A DNA stretch of 64,000 nt from Alloalcanivorax marinus. GTDB lineage: Bacteria; Pseudomonadota; Gammaproteobacteria; Pseudomonadales; Alcanivoracaceae. This document shows positions 34,252 to 42,335 of this stretch, piece by piece (the first letter of the stretch is position 1; every line of letters begins with the position of its first letter). A program made the translations under genes and the position numbers. The notes under the pieces were generated by a model. It made no database searches and was not told the origin of the DNA. It worked only from the letters and a program-made list of their open reading frames with translations. The stretch is from the NCBI RefSeq assembly GCF_016785095.1, contig NZ_JAEKJB010000009.1, forward strand, positions 124,001 to 188,000, written 5' to 3'.

Positions 34252-35798
34252 CAGCGCCCTCCCCGCGCGGCGGCGTCTTCATCACCGGCGGCGAGCAGCC
34301 CCTGGTACAGGCCCCGGTAGGCGTCGAACATCATCTCCTGGGTGTAGTAGCGCTCCACGCGCCGGATACCGGCCTGCTGGGCGGCGTGCCAACGGACCGG
34401 ATCGGTGAGCAGATCGGCCACCGCGTTGCCCAGCGCCTCCGGGCTGGCGATGCGCACCACCTCGCCGGCCCGGCCCAGGGCACGGTCCTCCTCATCCAGG
34501 CCCTCGATCAACTGGCGGCAGGAACCCACGTCGGTGGAAACCGCCGGTACACCGGCGGCGAACCCTTCCAGCAACACCAGCGGCAACGCCTCGCTGATCG
34601 AGCTGAGCACCACCACGCCCACCTTGGGCAGCAGCTCGGCGATTTTCTGAAAGCCCAGGAAGCGCACATGCTTTTCCAGGCCCAGGCTGGACACCAGTGC
34701 GCGGCACTCGGCGGCGTATTCCGGGTCCTCGTCCTCGGGGCCGGCGATCCAGCCCTGGGCCTCGGGCAGGCGGTTGGCCAGGGTTCGCATGGCGCGCAGG
34801 AAGGTCTTGATGTCCTTGATCGGTACCACCCGACCGATCAAGCAGGCCACCGGTGGAATGTCCTCGGAGCGCGCCGCGCGCACCGGCTCCATGGCGGCCA
34901 GATTAATGCCATTGGGTATGTTACGGGTGCGTTCCGGTGGCGCGCCGTCCAGAATTTGGCGTTGCCGGTTAATGTCGTACAGCGCGACGATCCGGTCGGA
35001 GGCCTGATAACACTCGCGCCCCAGCTCCTGAAAAAAATTGATCCACTTCTCCCGGAAGTAGGCCATCTCGGTATGGTTCTTCTCCACCAGACCCCGGTTG
35101 TCGCTGATCCATTCACTCTGGAACAGGTCGATCCTGCGTTCCTTGGTGTAGATACCGTGCTCGGACAGCAGCAACGGACGGCCGGTGCGGCGCTTGAGCA
35201 AGGCGCCGAGAAAACCGGCGTAGCCGGTGGAGACACTGTGATAGAGCCGGGCGGGAATCAGGTTCTCGGCGATGCGATGCAGCACCCAGATCGGCGCGTG
35301 CATGATGCGCACGGTCCAGAAGTAATCGACGAAGGACGGGTCGCGGGAATGGCCACGGTATTGGTCGGCGATCATCTCCCAGCTTTCGCGGCTGTGCAGA
35401 AAGGCGCGCTCGGACAGGTCGCCCTTGTCCCCCAATTGCGAGACCAGTTCCGTGAACAGCCGGTTGCGCTCCTCGCTGACCACACCCTCCCGGACCAGGG
35501 TATGAAACCGCGTCAGTTTTCGGAACGCTTCGCGGTTACCGCGCATCGGCCTGCTCTCCGGCACGGCGGCGGGGTCATACAGGTAATGGGTTTCCAGGTG
35601 CACCACGTTGTCCGGCAGCCGGTACTTCATCTCGCCGTAGTCCTCGGGCTTGCTACCGACGAAACAACAGGCGAACCGGTATTCGGGGAAGCCCTGGATA
35701 ATCTGGTTCACCCAGCTCGACACACCACCGCTGACATAGGGGAAGGTGCCTTCGAGCAGCAGGCAGATGTCGGCGCTGTCAGCCTGGCGCAGAATCAT
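34251..35798 (-). CDS. pelF: Pel polysaccharide glycosyltransferase PelF
   Basis: 515 residues from ATG 35798, which overlaps the pelE stop as ATGA. GT4-type, cytoplasmic. ICLLLEGTFPYVSGGVSSW is the conserved PelF opening. The nucleotide-sugar site shows GRVVPIKDIKTFLRA (Arg and Lys) and SEALPLVLLEGFAAG (E-x7-E) near residues 405-415. It polymerises UDP-sugars into the Pel chain. A frame extension upstream to 35900 is open but has no reason to be translated, since it lies inside pelE. Confidence 0.94.
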   Translation of the reverse strand: MILRQADSADICLLLEGTFPYVSGGVSSWVNQIIQGFPEYRFACCFVGSKPEDYGEMKYRLPDNVVHLETHYLYDPAAVPESRPMRGNREAFRKLTRFHTLVREGVVSEERNRLFTELVSQLGDKGDLSERAFLHSRESWEMIADQYRGHSRDPSFVDYFWTVRIMHAPIWVLHRIAENLIPARLYHSVSTGYAGFLGALLKRRTGRPLLLSEHGIYTKERRIDLFQSEWISDNRGLVEKNHTEMAYFREKWINFFQELGRECYQASDRIVALYDINRQRQILDGAPPERTRNIPNGINLAAMEPVRAARSEDIPPVACLIGRVVPIKDIKTFLRAMRTLANRLPEAQGWIAGPEDEDPEYAAECRALVSSLGLEKHVRFLGFQKIAELLPKVGVVVLSSISEALPLVLLEGFAAGVPAVSTDVGSCRQLIEGLDEEDRALGRAGEVVRIASPEALGNAVADLLTDPVRWHAAQQAGIRRVERYYTQEMMFDAYRGLYQGLLAAGDEDAAARGGR

Positions 35799-36787
35799 GA
35801 AAGGCTCCAGTAGCGAGCCGAGGGACTCAGATTGTTGAACTGGGTTTCCTGGGCGATGACCGTCATCAAGGCGCGTACCTTGACGTATTGTCCCCGCCAC
35901 AGGGCCAGCTCCGCCAGCCAGGGATTGACCCGGGACGGCGACAGCCCCACATCCAGGGCACGCTGAAAACTCTCACCGGCTTCGTCGAGCCGTTCGTGGC
36001 TCATCATGATGCGCCCGCGCAACAGCCACAGGCCGCCGTCGGCATCGTTTTCCGCCAGCGCCTGATCCGTGAATTCCAGGGCCCGCCGTAACGCCAGCTC
36101 ACGGATATCGCCCTGTACCAGATCCTGGAAATGCAGTTCCCAGTACAGCTCGGCCAGACTCCGATACAACCGGTAATGGCGGGCCGGACCGGCGCTCTCC
36201 AGCAGGGTCAGAGCGCGATCGATCTGTCCGGTGAGCGCCTTTTCCTTCTGGTCGAGGATGCCGTAAGCGAGCAGGCGCACATCGTCGACACGATCGCCCA
36301 GGGTTTCGCGCAGCACACCGCCGGTGACCCGGGTGGGCATGTTGCGCACCGTCAGCATGCCCTGTAATCGCACCTCCGTGGGAGCGTCCGAGGCCAGTAA
36401 CAGGGTCTTCAGATCCCCTTGCCGGAAATTACCGCTCGACGACGCCTGCACCGGAGTGAACGCCGGCGGCGGCACCTCCACGAACGGCGTTTTTTGACGC
36501 GGGGCGGGCAGTATGTACCCCAGCAACACACCGCCGATCAGGCCGACCACGCCCAGCACCGGGACAAAGAACGCGACGGAGAATACCAGCAGCCACGACA
36601 GCAGCGGTGGATCGCGGAAGCTGCGCGGAAATCTCAACCAGATGCCCGTGGCCATGAGCGTGGCGGCGAAGCCATGGATCGCCAGGTAGGCCATGAAATA
36701 CGGCAACCCGACCTGCCCCGCCAACAGGGTGACGATGGCCGCAAGCTCCACCAGGAGAGCATAGATCAGCAGGCGCACGTCAAACAT
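35795..36787 (-). CDS. pelE: Pel biosynthesis membrane/TPR protein PelE
   Basis: 330 residues from ATG 36787, behind GGGGGAGG, overlapping the pelD end by 8 bases. Two N-terminal hydrophobic regions (about 5-50 and 75-105) are followed by a cytoplasmic tetratricopeptide region (GLWLLRGRIMMSHERLDEAG). In P. aeruginosa PelE joins PelD and PelG in the inner-membrane synthase complex. Size matches. Confidence 0.9.
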   Translation of the reverse strand: MFDVRLLIYALLVELAAIVTLLAGQVGLPYFMAYLAIHGFAATLMATGIWLRFPRSFRDPPLLSWLLVFSVAFFVPVLGVVGLIGGVLLGYILPAPRQKTPFVEVPPPAFTPVQASSSGNFRQGDLKTLLLASDAPTEVRLQGMLTVRNMPTRVTGGVLRETLGDRVDDVRLLAYGILDQKEKALTGQIDRALTLLESAGPARHYRLYRSLAELYWELHFQDLVQGDIRELALRRALEFTDQALAENDADGGLWLLRGRIMMSHERLDEAGESFQRALDVGLSPSRVNPWLAELALWRGQYVKVRALMTVIAQETQFNNLSPSARYWSLS

Positions 36788-38120
36788 GGGCCTCCCCCAA
36801 CAGATCGCGAAGCTGCTCCTTGACCGGGCGCTCATCCAGGAAACGGTGCGTGTATTGGATGCCGGCCTGGGCCAGGGTGTCCATGCCGAAATCTTCCTTG
36901 AGCCATTGCTCGATGCGGCGCAGATAACTCTCGAACCCGTACACCCCGGTGGTGGGCATCAACAGCATCAGCACGTAACCGTCCCAGTCCACCCACCAGT
37001 ACCCATCCATCGCACGCCGATGGCGATTCAAGGCGCTGACGATCTGGCGCGCCTGCTCCGACTCGTCGGGGCTCAGCAGCAACACCGTGGTGTCGACCTT
37101 GCGCGCCTCCGCCAGCCGGCGCAGCGCCTCGAACTCACGCCCGAACACCGGCGGCAGGTCCGGCCAGATGTCACACAGCTCATCGACCACCGGCCCGTGG
37201 TGCACCACATCGGCGTAGAAGTTAAGCAAAAGGCCAAACAACTGCAGATTCTCATGGTGGATGGAGAGGAACGGCATGCGCTCCACCACCACCACGCCAA
37301 TCAGCTCGCCGCCGCTGTTCATGACCGGAGCGCATACCCAGTAATGGCCCTTGTAGCCCTCCATGGTTTCGCCGGTCTGGACATGGGTAAGCAGACGATA
37401 GTCCAGGGCGTGACGCAACATCTGATCGCCTTGATCCAGCGGGCTGTTGTTGCCTAGCAACGCCACCGGCTCGGGCACCGCCCGGCCATTCTTGACCCGG
37501 TACAGGCCACCGCGCTGGAGCTGACAGTACTCGGCCAGCAGGTTCAGCAGTTCCTCGCCGCCGGGCAGCGCCTCATGATGGCTTTCGTCCATCACCACGT
37601 CGCGCAGGCGCAGCAGCGCATCGCGCACGGTGTAGGGTTTGACCAGCAGGTTCTCCTCCAGCCGATCATGGGACAAACGCAACAGCACATGCCGCTGGGT
37701 CAGGTTGCGCAGCCGCTCCTCGGCGTAGGCGGCCTGGCTTTCGGCGCGCATCAGGCGCACCCGCCACATGTCCGCGAATTCGCCGGTGATCAGGACAATG
37801 ATGTAACCGCCCAGGAAAGTGAGTTCAGGGAATGGCATGCCCGGATAGAGCCCCAAGGCCTGGCACACGAACCACAATGCCACCAGGGTGAACATGCCGG
37901 TGGAGCCGATCAGCGAGCCATAACGCAACGCCACCACCAGCACCACCACGATGCTCCAGCGAATGCCGCCGGTGAAGATCAGCGGGTCATCCGGGCGCAC
38001 CAGGAAACCGATGCCCACCGCCGCCACCACCAGTAGCGGCGCTTCCAGCCAGGCCATGGGACCGATGCGTTCCGGCGACAGCAGCCTGGCCAGGCGGTAC
38101 TTGCGAAACACTCGCGCCAT
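36780..38120 (-). CDS. pelD: Pel biosynthesis c-di-GMP receptor PelD
   Basis: 446 residues (P. aeruginosa 455). Four N-terminal membrane helices, a short coiled coil (MRAESQAAYAEERLR), a GAF domain (about 170-300) and a degenerate GGDEF domain. An RxxD inhibitory-site motif, R-A-M-D, lies near residues 369-372 within NRHRRAMDGY, matching the c-di-GMP-binding site that activates Pel synthesis in P. aeruginosa (R367/D370). No active GGDEF sequence is present. The start overlaps the pelC stop (TAATG). Confidence 0.93.
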   Translation of the reverse strand: MARVFRKYRLARLLSPERIGPMAWLEAPLLVVAAVGIGFLVRPDDPLIFTGGIRWSIVVVLVVALRYGSLIGSTGMFTLVALWFVCQALGLYPGMPFPELTFLGGYIIVLITGEFADMWRVRLMRAESQAAYAEERLRNLTQRHVLLRLSHDRLEENLLVKPYTVRDALLRLRDVVMDESHHEALPGGEELLNLLAEYCQLQRGGLYRVKNGRAVPEPVALLGNNSPLDQGDQMLRHALDYRLLTHVQTGETMEGYKGHYWVCAPVMNSGGELIGVVVVERMPFLSIHHENLQLFGLLLNFYADVVHHGPVVDELCDIWPDLPPVFGREFEALRRLAEARKVDTTVLLLSPDESEQARQIVSALNRHRRAMDGYWWVDWDGYVLMLLMPTTGVYGFESYLRRIEQWLKEDFGMDTLAQAGIQYTHRFLDERPVKEQLRDLLGEAHV

Positions 38121-38638
38121 TAATCCAGCACCGGCGCGACCAGCTTGTCGATCACCCGCTGGCCGGTTTCGCTCAGCGACTGGCGGGCCCAGCCGGCGCG
38201 GGCGGCGGTGCCGGTGTAAAGAAGCTGACCGGCGGGGTCACGGATCTCCAGCATCACGCCCACCGCCGGCTCGCCGTCCACGCCGGTTTTGTAGCGCCAT
38301 TCGTGCACCACGCCGGAAACCACGTAGCGCCCCTGGCGGGCCGCCACCCAGTCGCGCATGGCCTGGCGGCTTTCCGGTGAGCTGGCTTCGAACAACACGC
38401 CGTCACCACTGTCATCGCGATAGCTTTCCACCCGCGCGGCACCGTGCCGGGCCAACACCGCCTCGGTGATGGCCTGGGCACGCAGCCCGGCCTGGGGCGT
38501 GCTGGTGCGGTTCACCAGCGGCAGCACCAGCCAGGTAGCATCGCGCTCCAGCCGGACATCCTGGGCGGTGCGCGCATGGGTGCCGCAGCCCCCCAGGGCC
38601 AGCGCGGCGGCGCACAGGGCTAGCAATGGCAATTTCAT
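38120..38638 (-). CDS. pelC: Pel outer-membrane lipoprotein PelC
   Basis: 172 residues, identical in length to P. aeruginosa PelC. The lipobox is ALALGGC. A DUF-type alpha/beta domain ends VIDKLVAPVLD. PelC forms a dodecameric ring under the outer membrane that funnels the cationic polymer toward the PelB barrel. The ATG 38638 has GGAGAACC upstream, and the gene lies 20 bp after the second half of pelB. Confidence 0.92.
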   Translation of the reverse strand: MKLPLLALCAAALALGGCGTHARTAQDVRLERDATWLVLPLVNRTSTPQAGLRAQAITEAVLARHGAARVESYRDDSGDGVLFEASSPESRQAMRDWVAARQGRYVVSGVVHEWRYKTGVDGEPAVGVMLEIRDPAGQLLYTGTAARAGWARQSLSETGQRVIDKLVAPVLD

Positions 38639-38658
38639 GGTGGTTCTCCTTGGCGATG

Positions 38659-41442
38659 CTAGTAATAAAATTCGTATTCCAGGCCGAACCGGTGGCTGTC
38701 CTCCTCGGCGCCACCGGTGTTCAACCCTCGCTCCGCGTACAGCCGCCAGGCGTCGCGGCCCAGTAACGGCCCCTCGGCCCCCAGTCGACCGTTGAAGCCG
38801 AGCCCGGAGCGGCTGTTGTCGGTGAGGCCCAGTTCCGCCCAGGCCTGCAGCCGATGGGGCCGCGCATGCAGGTCCGGGGAGCCAAGCAACAACGCCAGCT
38901 CGGTTTCGTGATAACTCTCCGGCACCGCCGGCGTATCCGCCGCGTCGGGCCGCGCCAGCTCCGCCTCCAGGGTCAGCGGCCGCTGCCCCGAGAAGCCCGC
39001 CCGGGTATGGCGCAGGCGCAGCCCCGGCGACCAGCGCGAGCGCCACGGGCGCCAGGTGCTCCGGGCGCTGGCCCGCCAGCCCTGACCCAGGGCATCGTCG
39101 TCCAGGTCATGGTAATCATAATGAGCCAGGGACAGGCCATTGTTCCAATGGCTGCCGGGCCGCCAGGTGAGGTCCAGGGACGGGCCATCGCGCCGGCCCG
39201 CCAACAGCAACTCGGAGCTTTCGTCCGCCGCCGCCCGCCACCGGTATTGAAAGCGCCAGTCCCAGCGGGCCGTCGGGTCTCCTTCCAGGGTCAACCGCAG
39301 ATCGGCGTCGTCACGGTCGAAGCGTTGCTCCCAGCCCAGCGTCACGCCGGCATCCAGCGCCGTGCCCTGGCGCCCGGCCGTCAATTCCAGGCGCCGGGCG
39401 GTCTCGTCCACCCGCAGGCGGGTCTCGTCTTCACTGCTGAAATGGCGTTGTTCGGCGCGCCAGCCCCAGGCCCAGCGATCCCCCAGGGGCAGGTTCTGGC
39501 CGAGGCTTTCGTCGTCCACCGCCAGGGGCCCCAGACGCCGGCGCTCCAGTGCCAGATCCAGACGCTTTGAGGCCGGCAGTAACAGGCTCTCCTGTTGGGG
39601 GTGCCGATCCGCCCGCTCCGGAGCCCAACGCTGCTGCTCGGCCAGCTCCGCCGCCGCCAGACGTTCACGGCCCAGCGTGGTGTCCGCGTCGAGCCGCTCA
39701 CCGGCGGTAAGCGCTCCGGCGCGCTCCGCGCGCAAGGCACCGATACGCTGATAGTCGCTTTCCAGGTTGGCCAGCGCCAACGCCGACCCCGCCGGCAGGG
39801 TGCCGCCACGCCGATGGCGCTGCAGCCGGTAGGCGCGCCGGGCCAGCTCCGGAGCGCCGATGGCCAGGGCCCACTGGGCCAGCCATTCGGCCCGGTCGGC
39901 GCGCTCCGCCTCGGTGGTGTCGGCCCAGGCGCGCTGCTGAAAACGCAGTTGACCGTCGCCCGCCTCGAACCGGCTGGCCAGGGCGGAACGCATTTCCCGG
40001 TAAAGGGAACGGGCGGCCGGGGCAATGTCCGCCTCGGCGGGCGGCTCCCGCCACAGGGCGCGCATCACCGGCCAGGCCTGGCGGTCACGACCGGCGGCCA
40101 GCAGGGTCTGGGCATAGGCCCAGCGGCGGCGCCAGTCGGACGGGTCGCGGGCCAGCAGGGCGCGCTGATAACGCAACGCCGCCTCCGGCCGGTCCAGGGC
40201 CAGGTTGGCGGCGGCCAGCGCCTCCCAGTAAGCCGGACGCTGGCGGTAGCCCGGCTCCGCGTCCGCCAGCGTCACTACCAGCTCCCGGTCGTTACCGCTG
40301 GCGATCAGGAACCACAGCCAGGCCAGCCGGGTATCGCCATCGCGGGGCGCCAGCGACAACGCCCGCCGCAGCAAGCGCTCGGCACCGGCCAGGTCGCCCT
40401 GGCCGAGCAGGTAATCGGCGTAGGCGCGCAGAAAATCCGGGCGCGCCATGAACAGGCGACGCTGATCGTCGTCCAGCTCCTCCAGGAATGCGCTCAGCGC
40501 CTGGCGATCGCCGCGCTCGCGCAGCAGAGCCAGGCGGGCCAGGGCCAGCCCCGGGTCGCCGGTGGCCCGCCAAAGCCGGTCAAAAATGTGCGCCAACCGG
40601 TCCGGGGCACCGTAACGGGCCAATTGCAGATAACGTTGATAATCCGCCACGCCGGCATCGCCGCGCCGGTCCAGCCGCTGATAGTGCGCCAGGGCCGCGT
40701 CCAGATCGCCCTGCTCCGAGGCCATCACCGCCAGCCGACGGGTCACGCCGGGGTGGTAGTCCAGGCGCTCGGCGTCCTCCACCAGGTGACGATAGGCAAG
40801 CGCCCGCTCGCCCTGCAACCAGGTCAGATCGGCGGCACGCATGGCGGCCTCCGGCTCCACGCCATAGCGCTCCATGGCGGCCCGGTAATAGCCCGCCGCG
40901 CGCCGATCCTGGCCACTGTTTTCCGCCAGCCGTTGCAACGCCCGATAGAGGGCGGGGCTGGGGTGACGGCGGCGCCAATCATCAAGAAAGGCAAGCCCTT
41001 CCTCCGGGCGCCCGAGGCGCTCGTATTCGTCGGCCACCCGGGCCACCAGCTCCGGATCACGGGGGTGGCGGGCCAGCAGCCGGCGCCGGGCACGCAGGGT
41101 CAGTTCGTCGTTGTAGGTGAGCGGCGCCAGGATCAGTACCTGCTGCCAGGCGTTCTCGTCATTATCGGTCTCCGCCCGCTTGCGCCAGGCGGCCAGGGCG
41201 ATTTCCAGATCCCCCTGCCAGCCGGCCACCCGGCCCAGGCGTTCAATCCAGACCGGATCGTCCGGGCGCCAGTAGAGAGCGTTCTCCACCACCTGGCGGG
41301 CGCGCGGCAGATTGCCGGCCTCCACGAACACCCGGTAGCCATCCTCGTAATAGCGTTGCTCATAAGGCACCGGCGCCGCCACCGCGTTGGCGGCCAGCCC
41401 CAGCAGCGCCGGCATCAGCACCCGCCTTGCGAGCCGCCTCAT
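38659..41442 (-). CDS. pelB: PelB outer-membrane barrel and main TPR domain, separate gene
   Basis: 927 residues. An apparent signal peptide ends at AVAA, so this chain could be exported by itself. About 600 residues of tetratricopeptide repeats follow (for example ALYWRPDDPVWIERLGRVAG and ALSLAPRDGDTRLAWLWFL), then from about residue 640 a beta-barrel region with alternating strands (LDAGVTLGWEQRFDRDDADL) and a C-terminal FGLEYEFYY. This corresponds to the central and C-terminal part of P. aeruginosa PelB (1193 residues in one chain), the Pel export porin. The start overlaps the preceding stop as ATGA. No frameshift scar is seen: both parts have clean ends. Confidence 0.88.
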   Translation of the reverse strand: MRRLARRVLMPALLGLAANAVAAPVPYEQRYYEDGYRVFVEAGNLPRARQVVENALYWRPDDPVWIERLGRVAGWQGDLEIALAAWRKRAETDNDENAWQQVLILAPLTYNDELTLRARRRLLARHPRDPELVARVADEYERLGRPEEGLAFLDDWRRRHPSPALYRALQRLAENSGQDRRAAGYYRAAMERYGVEPEAAMRAADLTWLQGERALAYRHLVEDAERLDYHPGVTRRLAVMASEQGDLDAALAHYQRLDRRGDAGVADYQRYLQLARYGAPDRLAHIFDRLWRATGDPGLALARLALLRERGDRQALSAFLEELDDDQRRLFMARPDFLRAYADYLLGQGDLAGAERLLRRALSLAPRDGDTRLAWLWFLIASGNDRELVVTLADAEPGYRQRPAYWEALAAANLALDRPEAALRYQRALLARDPSDWRRRWAYAQTLLAAGRDRQAWPVMRALWREPPAEADIAPAARSLYREMRSALASRFEAGDGQLRFQQRAWADTTEAERADRAEWLAQWALAIGAPELARRAYRLQRHRRGGTLPAGSALALANLESDYQRIGALRAERAGALTAGERLDADTTLGRERLAAAELAEQQRWAPERADRHPQQESLLLPASKRLDLALERRRLGPLAVDDESLGQNLPLGDRWAWGWRAEQRHFSSEDETRLRVDETARRLELTAGRQGTALDAGVTLGWEQRFDRDDADLRLTLEGDPTARWDWRFQYRWRAAADESSELLLAGRRDGPSLDLTWRPGSHWNNGLSLAHYDYHDLDDDALGQGWRASARSTWRPWRSRWSPGLRLRHTRAGFSGQRPLTLEAELARPDAADTPAVPESYHETELALLLGSPDLHARPHRLQAWAELGLTDNSRSGLGFNGRLGAEGPLLGRDAWRLYAERGLNTGGAEEDSHRFGLEYEFYY

Positions 41443-42335
41443 GCACCGTCCCCCGTCACGGGCGTCGGATCGGCGTCCAGCCGTAGCAGCCGGGTGGCAT
41501 AGAACTGCGCCTGGCGGTGGTCGCCGGCGGCCCGCGCCAGGTTCATCAGCCGGTACAGCACCTCCGGTTGATCCGCGAACGCCGGCCCCTGGCGGCGACC
41601 CACCGCCAGCGCCTGATCCAGCAGCCCGCCGGCCTGCAAGGTGGCCAGGGCCTGTAGAAAATCGGCCCGGCGTAGCGCCGGATCGGTCTGGCTCTCCATC
41701 GCCAGCAGGTACTCATTGGCGGCGGCCCGGTAGCGGCCATGGGCGAGCAGATCGGTGGCCGCCTGGCGATACCAGGTGGAAGGCGACGGCTGACGCTCGG
41801 CCAGCAAATGGTAGGCTCGCACCGCCGCGTCCAGATTGCCCAACAGAAGGGCCATGTCCGCGTAGCGCCGTACCTCGTCATCGCCCAGGTCGGTCGGATC
41901 GACGCGGCGCAGGGCGAAACCGGCCTCCACCGAGATCGGGCTGTCGGCGCGCTCCTCCGCGGGCAGCGCCATCAGCGCCACGAACGGCAGGCGCGCGCGC
42001 AACCAAGCCTGCAAATTGAGCAGCTCGCGCTGATTGGATTGCCCGGCCACGTAGTCCAGTTGTTCCTCGGCCTGCTCGAACAGCCCCAGCTCGATCAGGT
42101 CGCGGGCCATTAGCAGGCGCAGCTCATAATCGTCCGGTCGCGCCTGCAGCCAGGTGCGCGCGTAGGACAAGGTGACCGCGTCCATGCGCGCGTTACGCAG
42201 GATGCTGGACAAATCGCGGGGAAACACCAGCCAGCACACCAGCACCACCAGGAGCGCCAATACCAACAACTCCAGCGGACCGATCACCCGCCAGCGGTCA
42301 TGGGCCACACTGAAGCCGTAGCTCTTCGAGCTCAC
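41439..42335 (-). CDS. pelB: PelB N-terminal membrane anchor and first TPR segment, separate gene
   Basis: 298 residues from GTG 42335, which has GGAG eight bases upstream. An ATG at 42368 would add 11 residues and overlap pelA further. One membrane helix (PLELLVLALLVVLVCWLVF) is followed by about 230 residues of TPR-like helices (PDDYELRLLMARDLIELGLF). This equals the start of P. aeruginosa PelB, where the same anchor and first repeats continue into the rest of the protein. Here the frame stops in TGA overlapping the ATG of the next pelB piece. The product should sit in the inner membrane facing the periplasm and contact PelA. Confidence 0.82.
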   Translation of the reverse strand: MSSKSYGFSVAHDRWRVIGPLELLVLALLVVLVCWLVFPRDLSSILRNARMDAVTLSYARTWLQARPDDYELRLLMARDLIELGLFEQAEEQLDYVAGQSNQRELLNLQAWLRARLPFVALMALPAEERADSPISVEAGFALRRVDPTDLGDDEVRRYADMALLLGNLDAAVRAYHLLAERQPSPSTWYRQAATDLLAHGRYRAAANEYLLAMESQTDPALRRADFLQALATLQAGGLLDQALAVGRRQGPAFADQPEVLYRLMNLARAAGDHRQAQFYATRLLRLDADPTPVTGDGA

